From: Sclerodactyla briareus
Taxonomy: Eukaryota > Echinodermata > Holothuroidea > Dendrochirotida > Sclerodactylidae
Assembly (NCBI GenBank): GCA_026419785.1
Contig: JAODTK010001010.1
Location: 119,059-183,058 of the forward strand
Direction of reading: 5' to 3'
DNA length: 64,000 nt
In this document: positions 33,777 through 45,000 of the stretch, piece by piece
How positions within the stretch are numbered: position 1 is the first letter of the stretch
Layout of the letters: every line of letters begins with the position of its first letter
Notes under the pieces: model-generated
Database searches by the model: none
Told to the model about the DNA's origin: nothing
The model's input: the letters and a program-made list of their open reading frames with translations, nothing else
Position numbers and translations under genes: made by a program

Positions 33777-34054
33777 ATCTGGCATTTGCCGCATAATGCC
33801 GCCCCTCATCTTGAATTGTCCCTGATGACATCTTCGCTGAGATTACTGATCCAACTGTTACCGAGGTCGCAATCTCCTGGGCTTTCGCCACTAGGATTGG
33901 ACGAGGGTGTTATCATTCAGGCCTGTGGCTGGACTAGGCACTAGCAACCACCTCAGGAACTTTCCTGTAGGAACTCCACTGGTGGAATAACCTTTTGCTG
34001 ATGCTGCTGCAATGTAGCAGTCCCCTGTTGCATTCAACATAACTATTGTAACAG
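33777..34054 (+). CDS. HYR exon 13 (pair copy 1, heavily frame-broken)
   Basis: Recognised by pieces in order: PPLILNC (around 33800-33820), DDIFAEITDPTVTEVAISWA, a 'LDEGV' segment after a slip, then TSGTFPVGTPLVE, 'FADAA' and AFNITIVTG before gtgag. At least four breaks, including an in-frame stop after the first cysteine (CCCTGATGAC read as P-*). It is 278 bases long, about 25 more than usual, with an extra TCCCCTG near 34021. Sequence order and wording match the next exon (34623), so the two arose by duplication. Confidence 0.7.
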
Positions 34055-34622
34055 GTGAGACCACTGGCCTAAATAGGCCTAGACTGGATCCCTGAGAGAC
34101 AACCATTAGGTGGCCTTTCTTTTCGTTCTGTTCATGGAATGCATAGTCTAGTCAGGGCATAGAAGACGGCCACTTGTTCCTGATCTCCCCCTTTGTTCCT
34201 TATAGAGTACTACATATTGCAGACGAGCGGTTTTCTCTCTGTGTGCGATTATGTATGTATTGGTCTACAGCCAGTCAACCTCTTGCAAGTTTGGTAATGC
34301 CTCACAACCTTCTGTCTTCCATATTGTAATTCCCCCCATGGTTCAGATCAGTGAAACTGTCTACATATGTTCCTGTTCTGTTGCTCTCACAAAAAAATAC
34401 ACTGCCACTCACCATAGATTAACGTGGCTTAAAAAAAGAGAAATGCCCCTCTTCTATGCTGTCTATTCTTGAGATGTGGGGTGATGGAGGTTCGCTCCAT
34501 TTCATAGCAGTCGTCTTGAAAGGGAACTTGATACGAGGGGGGTACATCAATATGAGACCATTTCTCTTTCTCTGACGGTGGACAACATAATGATATAACC
34601 TTTCTCCTTGCTTATGCTCCAG
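34055..34622 (+). other. Intron, nothing recognised
   Basis: A 570-base intron between the paired exons; no repeat family found. Confidence 0.4.
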
Positions 34623-34881
34623 ATGGTGGAATGGAACAACCTCCACTCATACTACATTGTCCTGCGAATATTTTTGCGGAAATTACGGACATCCGACCAT
34701 TACGGAGGTTGCAATCTCTTGGTCTGCACCATTCGCATTGATGAGGGTCTTGTCATTCCACCCACATCAGGACCTAGCACCACATCAGGGACTTCCCTGT
34801 AGAACTCAACTGGTGGAATATATACCTTTGCTGATGCTGCTGGCAATGTAGCGGTCTGTGCATTCAACATCACCGTAACAG
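34623..34881 (+). CDS. HYR exon 14 (pair copy 2)
   Basis: Starts DGGMEQPPLILHCPANIFAE after gctccag, with CPANI in frame. Later frames give ITEVAISWSAPFA, LDEGLVIPPTSGPSTTSG, and the tail FADAAGNVAVCAFNITVTG before gtgag. Breaks lie near 34690, 34738, 34790 and 34820. The tail is nearly the same as in HYR exon 12 (GNSAICAFNITVTG), so exons 12 to 14 form a subfamily. Splice phases are 1-1. Confidence 0.78.
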
Positions 34882-36408
34882 GTGAGACTGGCCACGATCG
34901 CGTCGGAGTTTGTAACAACCTTATGTCGGCCACAGTTTACTACATCTCATGAATGGCCGACTGTGCCTTCGACTTAACTGAACTACCAGGCACTCGCATT
35001 TGTCATGTGTTGGCCCGCATGGAAGAATGACACGGTAGTATCCGGATGCAAAGCAAACACCTCAGGTTTGAATTCCAGCAGTCACTGGACATTTTTCCCT
35101 GGTGGCTGTACTTACAGCTGGAAGGGCAAGTCTTGGTCTTCATTTTTATGGTTTCGGCTGCTTTTATGCAGTGGGATTGTGGTTTGGCTTGTAGTGTATG
35201 TTTTGGCATATTGGCAAAGTGTTCACAAGCGAGTACGATTCTTGACAAGCTACTTTGGAAAAAAAATAATGTTTGTACTAAAGACTGTGATTAGTAGATG
35301 TCATCCCTCTCCCAACCTTTTTTAAATAGGCTCTGGCACTTTTCTGTTTTTTTATTCCTTGATGAATCTAATGCAGCATGACCGTGTTGTGTGTGGTCCA
35401 TGTGTGTGTGTTCGCCTCGATGCCTAGACCTTTTTTGACAGGATAACTCAACCCTGATTGGATGGAACAAGTTCAAAACTTGGTAACTGGTAACTGGTGT
35501 GAGTAGCCCTTTGTAGTTGACTACAACTCTTATCTGAAAAAACTAATTTGCAAGAAGTCTCATAACTTGACTTCGAGCAGTCACTTTGGATGTGAATCTC
35601 TGCTCTGAGAAAGTATAGAAAGGGTGGGCTATTATGTACAATGAGATAAGGGACCAAGAATGGATCCCTGAGGTGCACATTGATGACTTTTCTTGCATGT
35701 GGAATGCCAGTCACAACAAAGTAACCAAAAACTTCTTGGTCTTTCTAATGTAGCTTAGATTGGATGCCAGCCACAGTTTTCAGTACATTGGACATGTCCT
35801 TTATTAGAGAACCAGGCCAGCAGCGGGATGGCCGTTTATTAGAGCTCCAGGCCAGCAGCGGGGATGGCAGGAGGATTGAGGACCTAAATGGGGGAAGCTA
35901 TGGTTCAATTCCTGGAATGGTTTCACTATACCAGGGACTCTACGTAAATGGTTCCTTCTGTCGGATGTACGTTGCTCCTGCCGTAGAACTATTATGAGGA
36001 GTTATTCACTCTAGGTATACCGACTGTTGGGAACATTTTACACAACTTGGGAGATGGTAATGTCCTGCGTGTTTGGAGGGACCAACTACAGGGTTCACAG
36101 CTTGAAACCTGGAAAAGTCATGGCATTGAACAAAAAGCTCTAAATTCTGGAAAAAAAAACTTGGAAATTGGCGACAAAATGCTTCAAATCCTGGAGAAAT
36201 AAGGGAATTTGATCGGCCAAAGACAGACGACGGAAAATTGATTGGCTAAGGGGCTTCCTGGAGCTGTCCGAACTGGAAAAAGTAACGCTTCCCCTCCGGA
36301 ATCTGAAATTTCATCATGGAGGAAATCATGGAAATTAATAAAATTTTCATTCTCTGGGAATGCTGGGGACCCTGCAATAACAGCTAGTGACCATTTCCCC
36401 TGATACAG
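34882..36408 (+). other. Intron with small repeats
   Basis: Holds a 5' fragment of the ATTCCTTGAC-family repeat (about 35345-35480) and a short tandem duplication of a TTATTAGAG/GGCCAGCAGCGG unit (35800-35870). A GGTTCAATTCCTGG box B-like string at about 35906 has no convincing tRNA partner. Confidence 0.45.
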
Positions 36409-36681
36409 TTTGGATGTGAACCAGCCGTCATCCTCAACGCCCTGGAGACATCACAGTCCGCTGATCTGACGCACAGCCAGCGAGGCAGATTGGGTATCGT
36501 TGGTCCAGGACAGTGGTCATCGATACCGAGGGGGCCTTTGTCACTCAGGTGCTGGGTCCGGAAGATCGAGGGGCGTCTTCTCCGTCGGAACAGAACTGGG
36601 ACCTACCTCTTCGAAGGACATGGCGGGGAATTTTTTTTTTTTTTTATTGGGTAGGGAGTGCCTTCAACGTCACTGTCATAG
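36409..36681 (+). CDS. HYR exon 15 (contains T15 run)
   Basis: Acceptor ctgatacag, donor ATA G|gtaaaa. HYR pieces: an opening with CCAGCCGTCATCCTCAACG ('PAVILN', cysteine lost to a slip), VVIDTEGAFVTQVLGPEDRG, then GVFSVGTELG, TYLFE in a shifted frame, and SAFNVTVIG at the end. A run of 15 T (36631-36645) sits where the conserved 'DxAGNxxxCxF' strand should be. No HYR protein has such a polyphenylalanine, so this is likely an assembly or read error. Length 273 is about 20 bases too long, which fits. Confidence 0.72.
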
Positions 36682-38288
36682 GTAAAAAACAAAAAAACTT
36701 TGTTCATAACTCATGGAGCCAGGGTTCCCAGCATTCCAAGAGAATTAAATTCCATGGACTTCTTGATTTATATCAACTGGAGAAGAAGGGCAGGCCAATG
36801 CATGTAACTATTTGTGAAGTGGGAATGTGGCCTCATCCAAAACTGCATGAAGGACGAAGCAATTGCATCTGTATGTGTAACACCATATCAGCAAGTAAGT
36901 TTGTTTAAGAAATGCAGGGGAGCTGGGAGACGAATCCAGGTAGAGCAGCCTGGAGACGTATGGGGCATGTAGTATGTGTGCATGTATATGTGTACATATA
37001 GTATGTGTGCATGTAGGCTTGTGCATGTTTAGATGTGTAACATTATAGTATGTGTTGCATGTAGGTATGTGTGCATGTGGTTATGTGTGCAGGTAGTATG
37101 TGTGCATGTGGTAGGTGTACATGTAGTATGTGTGGCCTGTAGTATGTGTGCATGTGTATCTGTGCCATGTGAGTATTCGGGTAAGGTAGTATGTGTGCAT
37201 GTGGTATGTGTTGCGTGTGGATGTGTGCATGTGATGGATGTGTGCTTGTGGTATGTGTACATGCTAGATGTGTGCCATGTAGTATGTTGTGCATGTATAT
37301 GTTGCATGTCGTATCGGTACATGTAGTATGTGGGCATGTGGTATGTGTGCATGTAGTATGTGTGCATGTGGGATGGATACAGTAGTATGTGTGCCCATGG
37401 GTATGTGTGCAGGTGGTATGGTGCATGTAGTATGTGCCCAATGTGGGAGGTGACAGTAGTATGTGTGCAGTAGTATGTGTATGTGGTATGTGTGCATGAG
37501 GTATGGTGCTTGTAGTATGTGTGCATGTAGTAATCATCGCCAAAGAGGGCAATTACCTCCCATTTCTCAAATGGTGAGAAGCAGCCACCAGACTTGCTGG
37601 AGTCGACGATGGATAGTATAGAAAAAGTAGTCCGCAATATGTGTCTTACCAGACAAGCGTTCGTGGAAAAACCTGGATAGTTAATCCTTGTCCCTATAAT
37701 GTTGGGTGGTCTTATTAAATTGACACCCTTAAATATTACATTTCTCGTGGGGAGGGGGATGAAGAGAAAGCCCACAGCAGCTCATCAAGCCCTCCCATGA
37801 CCAAAGTGATAAATAATTTTTTAAACACACAAAAAAATGAATTTTCTGACAGTTCCGTAGAGGTTTGCAGCGCAGATGTCTAGGGCCAAAATTGTACACT
37901 CATTGCTATTTGGGGAGGCCATTTTGAGGGCACACTTACCTGGTTCCGACCTCGAACCCCCCCCCCCCCTCCCTCCCCACCACCCCAGACAAACTCTCAG
38001 CACGGCCTGGCGCCTGGCAAGGAGGTTACTGTAGGAGAGAGCGAGGCGAGAGCGATGAACACCTCTATATGTATGGTAGAGGCAACATAGTTCCGTTCAC
38101 CCAACAGCTAGCTTTGTACACAATTCTAATGTCATCAGGCTAAGCCGAAGCTGAACATACTCAGGTCCCACCCTCATACTTAACACGTGTCCTTAACGGA
38201 CATCCATCAATTCATGAAATTGACCTGTGATGAGCTGCAGAAGATTGCACTCCTTTAAACTCTTCTTTACCCTCTTTCATTCTCACAG
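36682..38288 (+). other. Intron with long TG-rich minisatellite
   Basis: Mostly the GTATGTGTGCATGTA repeat (36960-37540), with a C-rich tract near 37960-37972. No exon recognised. Confidence 0.5.
36960..37540 (+). repeat. (GTATGTGTGCATGTR)n minisatellite
   Basis: About 35-40 diverged copies of a roughly 14-15-base unit, GTATGTGTGCATGTA or GTATGTGTGCATGTG. Alternating purine/pyrimidine makes it prone to Z-DNA, and it yields long spurious open frames of His/Thr repeats on the minus strand. Confidence 0.92.
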
Positions 38289-38557
38289 CTGCCAGTACTG
38301 ACGTGGACCCCTCCCACCATCACGGGGGGTGCCCGTCTGACATCAGCCGTCCTCTCACTGGGCCTACCGAAATGTTCCTATTCCTCAGCTGGGACTCCGC
38401 CCACGGCCACGGATTGAGGAGCGGCGGCGGCAGCTAGAGCTACATGGAGGGACTCCATATGCGGCGAGCTTTTTTGAGGGGGTGACCATCATCCAATATA
38501 CTTCGGGGATGCTGCGGGGCAATACCGACACTTGTACCTTCAGGGTGACTGTTACAC
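38289..38557 (+). CDS. HYR exon 16 (block copy 1, first exon)
   Basis: Starts ASTDVDPP, then 'TITGGCPSDIS' with one slip, PLTGPTEMFLFLSWDS, and ends 'YTxGDAxGNTDTCTFRVTVTR' into C|gtaagt. In copy 2 (43073) the tail reads clean: IRYTFGDAAGNTDTCTFRVT. Differences between copies are nearly all single-base additions in this one (GGGGGG for GGGG, GCGGCGGCGGCAG for a shorter stretch, extra A or G), typical of insertion-type read errors. Length 269 against 260 in copy 2 agrees. The phase-1 C before the donor makes an Arg codon, unlike the Gly seen in most exons. Confidence 0.76.
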
Positions 38558-38769
38558 GTAAGTCTGCAAAACTGGCCTTTAGGAAAATTGCTTGCACTGC
38601 ACCATCGATTCTTGAGGGAGTTGGTGGTAGAGTAGTGGTCCCAAGTAAAGGACAAAACGAAGGGTGAACTAGACATGTGAGGCGGGGAAACCGCCCACGT
38701 GTAGATCCCCGCTTTTGAGCAATCCCTGGGAAGAGTATCTAACACCCCCATAAAGACCCCCATTTGGTC

Positions 38770-39335
38770 AGAAACCAAGATAAATCATCCACCAAGTTTT
38801 GTCAAATCCATGGAAGTTATGGACAAACATGATTTATGCAAATTGACCCACGGTGGCTTGAAGTATTTACAACATGTGCCCTCATCCACCAAGTTTTGTT
38901 CAATCTTTCGAAGTTTGAAAAATCATGACAATTTAGCAAATTTGACCTCCCATGACCTTGAAATGACCTCCACATTTTTCGGGATCAGCTATAGTCCCTA
39001 CCACCCAAGTTTCATTCAAAAATATGAAAAAGTTTGGAAATCGCAAAATTCCGCAAATGTGACCTTCGATGACCTTGAAATAACATCCACATTTTTTGCG
39101 TAAATGAGCAAAGTAGCAGCCCCCAGCATTGCAGTGATGCCCAAGTTCGAACTCATCAGAGATTTCACCAGGGCGGGAATGTGTAACAAGTTTCAGATCA
39201 ATCGGGATAAAGCGTTAAGAGTTATTGCGCTAACGCCTTGAAGTTTCGGCGGCGGCGGAGGCCTGGGACGGCGGTGGCGGCGGCTACACACCCAAAACCA
39301 TCATTCCCCGGACACTTCCAGTGTCGCGGGGATAT
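38770..39335. repeat. Inserted repeat: CCACCAAGTTT-unit array ending in GGCGGCGG and a hairpin
   Basis: Three units of about 100 bases begin CATCCACCAAGTTTTGT or CTACCACCCAAGTTTCATT and end ..GATGACCTTGAAAT. ATCGGGATAAAGCGTTAAG, a GGCGG tract and the hairpin CGGACACTTCCAGTGTCG follow. It cuts off the left end of the adjacent MITE and is absent from block copy 2. Confidence 0.7.
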
Positions 39336-39868
39336 AATTATGAAGAGGCTTAATATATTAGATGCAGAAAACTGAATGCGTCAGTCCAAACTGAAGCTTA
39401 TATGAACTTCCCTTACAGATTTACAGTCTTTTGAAAGTCTGTGCGGTATATCGCCGCATGATCGAACTGCCATCCCATCTGCCCTGCAAACAATTTTGTT
39501 TTCTATTGAAATTAACACATTATTTTCACTCCAAAAAGCCATTTGTTTATGGGAGAGGACTGCTGTAGTGGGTGGGTTGGTAGGTGTTGATGGTACTTAG
39601 TGAGAGAAAGACAGCAGAACCTATGCTGAATGTGACTTATTCAACAAAATGAAAAGAATGAAATACATAAGATATTCCCTGTGTTGTCCATCTGTGATGT
39701 CATGCGTTATCGCGCAGTTGGGATTCTCCCCCAATTCCTGCATAATGGAACCAACTTTGAAGGCCGATAACTCCCACATAGGAACATCATATTGAAATGG
39801 GGTTTGGACCCATAGACACAGTATTCCATTCTCCAAGATATGACCATCCCAAGCCTGCAGTTGTCCTT
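39333..39868 (+). mobile_element. AAGGACCACTGCAGG MITE, copy lacking left end
   Basis: Same interior as 43420-43954 and the right end CCTGCAGTTGTCCTT. The left end is replaced by the neighbouring hairpin repeat. Confidence 0.75.
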
Positions 39869-40308
39869 CAACACCGCAGCATCGATGAGCAATGGAGCTG
39901 AAGCACTGCCCGAAGGGGACGTTTTTTTCAAGAGAAGTGATCGGCAATATCCAGAGTTGAAACCTCACAAAACAATTATAGCCCTACTGACTGACCGAGC
40001 TCATCGTTTCACACTTTGGTCAATTCGGTTTTGCTCGGAATGTATTTCGCCCTCAGTGCCCATTTACTATGCAAAGTTTTTTGGCAGGGTCCACCCCCAG
40101 CAAAGCCTAGATGTTGGGCCACAATTGGGTATATTCTAAGTGGACAAGCAACGCAAGATCAAGTATAAAAGAGCTGGAATTGCTGCATTTAGCTAAATAC
40201 AAAGTACACTCAGTTAATCAGTTCCACCAGTGTGATGCAAGAATTTTTTAGTGGTGTGTGATAGAGTTTGAGTGTTACCATTCATCCAAGGACAAGTTAC
40301 CGTGCATT

Positions 40309-40375
40309 CGAGGACTTAAACACACATCGCAAAAAACAATTCGGACTTAGTTTTTTTGCAAAATGGACGTCCTCG
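40309..40375. repeat. Short imperfect hairpin
   Basis: CGAGGAC (40309-40315) pairs with GTCCTCG (40369-40375), and CGCAAAAAAC with GTTTTTTTGC inside it. Confidence 0.65.
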
Positions 40376-42414
40376 CAAATACTGTGAAGTAGTCTGTGTG
40401 TGAGTGTGTGTGTGGTGTGTGTGGATGTATGGCACACTTTCTTGTTGCAGGATTCCTCACAAACCGTGAGGCCGATTATGACGAAATTTCGTGTGTAGAC
40501 CGGGGTTGATTGTACATGCATCTGATTAGATTTTGGCAGCAAAGTCAGTATTAAGTTGGGTATTGCTTAGTTTATTTAATTATGTTCAAGTAGTTGTTAG
40601 CAAGATTAGCAAGACCCGTAGTGCTACAGTGATGTAGTTTGGCAGTAGGGACCTGGATGACAGGTAAGATGAACTGATTAGATTTTCAGCCAAAATAGCT
40701 AATTAGTAGTCTAATTGGCATAATTTATGCAAGTTTCAAGTTTGTAGGATTTTCACGAAAATTGTGGTGTGGATGTGGTCACATGGTTCCCGAAGAAATT
40801 TAAAAAAAGTTGACGTCGGGGTCACGGAGGTCATTTAATGTGTCTTATTTGCATAATTTATGTAATTTTTTAAAGTTCGTGGGATTTTCACAAAACTGTA
40901 GATGTGATCCACTTTGATCGTGATCATTTTAAAGGTACAGATGGGGTCAGTAGGAGGGATTGTATGTGACTAATTTCCAACTTGGGTAAGAATTTCGCCA
41001 AACTCAGTAGGTAAGTCTGTTAACATTTCTGGATCTGATGTGTTTGATGTTCATGAATTTGATTGAATCACATATATAGCTCCTGTTAAATAAAGCATGG
41101 AAGAACGAGAAACCCCCAATAGCTCCTGTGACATGTTTACTGCTGTTATGAGCTGCCAACCAAGCAAACCCTCTCTTACCAACCAATGTGATTTAGGTTG
41201 ATTAGACCTACAAAAAATATGTAACATTTTGCTTTCCTCTCTTCTTACCTGGAAACGCACTTAAGAGATTAGACAAATGTGGAGTTTCCTAGAGATATAT
41301 TTGGGAATCCTTGACTGCTGCAGTGATAGGTTGTTGGTGTGTGGGGGAGGGTGTTTGCTGCCTGGCAGGGGTAGGGGGGGGGGCAGCTGGATGGGCATGT
41401 CTGGGCCGGCATTGGAAAAAGAGAAGGCAATGAATAATGAAGGAAATTTTGATTTTAAAAGGAAAAGAAGCCGGGCTGCTAAGGGGATTTAAACATTTCA
41501 AGTTGGGATTTTGGGTCAAAGAAGTGAGTTGACTGAGCGATAAAACTTGATCAAATTTAGGTATTTATGGAAGAAGAGTGGGGGGGGGGGCAATTGAAGG
41601 AGAAAAAGCAATTAAGGACTTTTGTATTAAGAGTCTAGTCGTTATTGGTCAGTTATTGTAGAATTTTTAGGATTTCATGTGTTATATGTGCAATACTGTG
41701 GATGTTCGTTTTGACATGGACGATGGTCTGCAGAACTAGTTGGTTGTTTTTGGTAGTGAATACTAGAAAACCTCCGATCACACAACCAGGCTAGACACTT
41801 CTTGTGACGCCTTGTTCTATTTGCGTAGATAGCTCTGATGTATGGCCACCAAAAATGAATATTTTAGAGATTGGGGGTTGTCTCATTTGCACATAATTTT
41901 TTGTGAATACATTGAAAATTAGCCTCTTTGAGGGGTGAATTAATGCTTCTGGGGCTGATAGGTGACTTTAGTATGAAATTAGTGCGTTATAACACGGAGA
42001 AACACAAAAGATATTTGCAGAATTTTTACAGTTGATGGTTCCATTGTAACACAAATACCATTAAAAATTCTCTTTATTGACTTGAGTCATGGTAGTTAAG
42101 TAGTCTAGAGAAAAAACCAAAAAACACACGATGTCCTGCAGAAGGCTGAAGGCAGTTGACACTATAAACAATCGAATGCATAGAAGATTCTCTCTATTGT
42201 AGAATGGCATCACACGGAGTTGGGTTTGGATCTATCTAATAACTTAGCTTTTACTTATTTACACTGTGCTTTTTAGTTTTTTTATTTGATCTGGCTATTG
42301 TCTTTCATACAACTCGGTGGCTGTCCAAACTGTGTATTTTTACCAGGTCTATCGTAATCCCTTGAACATGATCTGTTTTTTGTAATTTGTACTGCACCTT
42401 TTTTTCTTTTTCAG

Positions 42415-42676
42415 CATTCATCAGTGACCCAAATCCCCCCATTATCTCGCGGGTGCCCTGACATATTGTCACCCGTCTGGCAAACCCCACTGACGTTGTG
42501 GTTTTGGTACATGGACAGAGCCCTCATGCCTCTATGTGAAGGGCACAGTTTCTTGACTGCTGCTCCATCGAGACGCGTTCCTAAGCAAGGTGTCGGAGAA
42601 AACCGAGAGGATCGAGTATCAGTATCACTGTACTGCCGTAATGTTGCGTCCCTGTTCGTTCACGTGACAATCACAG
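42415..42676 (+). CDS. HYR exon 17 (block copy 1, second exon)
   Basis: Begins AFISDPN after ttctttttcag, then 'PPIISRGCPD' in the neighbouring frame. The tryptophan strand reads 'VTWTEPS' only after joining frames, and 'TERIEYQ' and a CSFTVTITG-like end (CCTGTTCGTTCACGTGACAATCACAG) lead into gtgagc. At least three slips. The same exon in copy 2 (45001) shows the intended reading better. It differs from exon 16 in wording, so the block carries two distinct HYR subtypes side by side. Confidence 0.75.
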
Positions 42677-43072
42677 GTGAGCAATCGTTGTGTATTCTTG
42701 GTCCTGACTGTGTTGTGTGTGTGTGTGTGGGGTGTGTGTGTATGGTGCTGTGTGCTGAATAGGGATGCCATTCATCATGATCATGATAGAGCTCAAGCTC
42801 ATATACCCAAATCAAATAACAAATGTATGAAGCTAGATACTGGGTATACCTCATTTCACTCAATTTCAACAAAGCCTCACAACCGTGCCTTCAGGTTATA
42901 CTTAACCACATAATCGGGTTTTTGCTGTTTCTGTTGTCAGCAAATTTTGATCAACATGAAGTCAGTCACACCACTAAAGTTAATTCCACCTGGGTCGATC
43001 CGTCATTGACATGATCTGTTTTGGTATCGTTTTTTTCCTTTAAACTCTTCTCTACCTTCTTCATTCTCACAG
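42677..43072 (+). other. Intron
   Basis: Has a (GT)n tract near 42713-42745, like the (GT)n at 45295-45325 that follows the second block copy. No other feature. Confidence 0.5.
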
Positions 43073-43332
43073 CTGCCAGTACTGACGTGCCCCCTCCCAC
43101 CATCACGGGGTGCCGTCTGACATCAGCCTCCTCCCTCACTGGGCCTACCGAAATGTTCCTACTCTCACTGGACTCCCTCCCACGGCCACGGATGAACGCG
43201 GTACAGTAGAGCTACTGGAGGGACGCCTCACTCTCCAGCCACTTTTCTTGGAGGGGGTGACCACCATCCGATACACCTTTGGGGATGCTGCGGGCAATAC
43301 TGACACTTGTACCTTCAGGGTGACTGTTACAC
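43073..43332 (+). CDS. HYR exon 18 (block copy 2, first exon)
   Basis: Opening ASTDVPPPTITGC, then SLTGPTEMFLLSLDS. After slips near 43110 and 43205 the tail is LFLEGVTTIRYTFGDAAGNT and DTCTFRVTVTR, open to the C|gtaagt donor. Compared with block copy 1 it is nine bases shorter and reads better. Its FLEGVTTIRYTFGD strand fills the 'FPVGxTxVxYxFxD' position with a Glu in place of Val. Acceptor ttcattctcacag is shared with copy 1. Confidence 0.82.
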
Positions 43333-45000
43333 GTAAGTCTGCAAAACTGGCCTTTAGGAAAATTGCTAGCACTCATCATCGATTCGTGATGGTTAGTGAT
43401 AGAGTACTGGTCCCAAATTAAGGACCACTGCAGGTGAATTATGAAGAGGCTAATATATAAGCTGGAGGAAAACTGAATGCGTCAGTCCAAACTTGAAGTT
43501 TATATGATTTCCTTTACAGTTACAGTCCCCGTTTGAAGTCTTGCATGTTGTATTGCGCATGATCAAAATGCATCCCATCTTGCCCTGCAAACAATTTTTG
43601 TTTTCTATTGAAATTCATAAATTCTTTTCACTCCAAAAAGCATTTGTCTAATGGAAGAGGACTGCTGTCGTGGGTTGTAGGTGTTGATGGTTACTTTAGT
43701 GAGAGAAGGCAGCAGAACCTCTGCTAAATGTTGACTTATTCAACAATGAACTGTAACATAACCACGTCCAAGTGCAACGTCATGCGTTATTGCGCAGTTG
43801 GGATTCTCCTCCCAAATTTCTCTGCATATGGCCTAAACCTTTTGAAGGCCAATAACGCCACGTAGGAACATCATATTGAAATGGGGTTTGGACCTATAGA
43901 CACAGTATTCCATTCTCCAAGATATGAACCCATCCCCAGCCTGCAGTTGTCCTTCAACACCGCAGCATCGATGAGCAATGGAGCTGAAGCACCTTGCCCG
44001 AGGCACGTCAGAGAAGCTGATCGGCAATATCCAGAGTTGCAACCTCACAAACAATTTATAGCCCTACTGACTGACCGAGCTCATCGTTTCACACTTTGGT
44101 CAATTAGGGCTCGGAATGTATTTCAGCCCTCAGCTGCCCCATTACTACTGCCAGCAAGTTTTTTTGGTCAAGGGATCCACCCCCAGCAAAGCCCTAGATG
44201 TTGGGCCACCATTAGGGTATATTCTAAGTGGCAAGGCACCTGCAAGATCAAGTATAAAAGAGCTGAATTGATGCATTTTAGCTAAATAAAAGTACACTAA
44301 GTTAATCAGTTTCCCTTCCACCCAATGTTTGTATGATTTAATTTCATTATAGTGTTAAGCTCTGATGTATTGCAACCCACAATGCAATATCATGCAATAA
44401 TTTAGATGTTTCTCATTTGCACATACATTTTTTTGAATCATTGAAAAATGTAGCTTCTTTGAGGGGGGAATTAATGCTTTGGTGGGCTGATAGGTGACTT
44501 TAGTCATTAAATTTAGTGACTTGTTATAACACTGAAGAAACACAAAAGATATTTGCAGAATTTTAAAGTTGATTGACACTATGAAACAATGAAATACATA
44601 GAAAATTCTCTTAATTGACTCATTGAGTCATGAAATTTAGTAGCCTAGAGGAAAAAAAAACACACACACGATGTCCTGCAGAAGGCTGAAGGTATTTGAC
44701 ACTATAAAAACAATCGAATGCATAGAAGATTCTCTCTATTGTTTAACATGTGACATCACCCATTGTGTCCCTATTTTCTCGTATATGGCCCTAGTTGATA
44801 TTTAGTAGAATGAAATCACACGGAGCCTCTATCTTTTATCATGATTACCATTGTAGCTTTTGTAGTTTTTATTTGATCTGGCTATTGTCTTTCAATACAA
44901 GCTCGGTGCAAGATCCAAACTGTGTATTTTTACCAGGTACTATCGGTCAGTGACATGATCTTGTTTTGTAATTTGTACTGCACTTTATTGCTTTTTTCAG
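43333..45000 (+). other. Intron of the second block copy
   Basis: Holds a MITE (43420-43954) and sequence shared with 39870-40205 and 41840-42414. This is the compact, probably older arrangement of the intron. Confidence 0.65.
43420..43954 (+). mobile_element. AAGGACCACTGCAGG MITE, best-preserved copy
   Basis: 535 bases from AAGGACCACTGCAGG to CCTGCAGTTGTCCTT. The two ends are inverted repeats matching at 14 of 15 positions. No open frame for a transposase; target duplication not clear (TTAAGG on the left, CCTTCAA on the right). Confidence 0.85.

Larger units (their letters stand above)
38558..42414 (+). other. Long intron of the first block copy, with extra insertions
   Basis: Matches the 43333-45000 intron in three pieces (38558-38650, 39335-40205, about 41840-42414). 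Two extra segments break it: about 38650-39330, with three diverged units of a CATCCACCAAGTTTTG repeat plus a GGCGGCGG tract and a CCCGGACACTTCCAGTGTCG hairpin; and about 40210-41830, with a hairpin at 40309-40375, TG microsatellite and G-runs. Confidence 0.65.

Noticed and set aside
35895-35925. tRNA-like box B (GGTTCAATTCCTGG)
   Set aside because: No box A at the right distance and no stem pairing; not enough for a tRNA or SINE call.
37029-37775. Longest open frame in the window (248 codons, minus strand), His/Thr/Tyr-rich
   Set aside because: It is the translation of the GTATGTGTGCATGTA minisatellite; two more frames are open over the same tract, as expected for a short-unit repeat.
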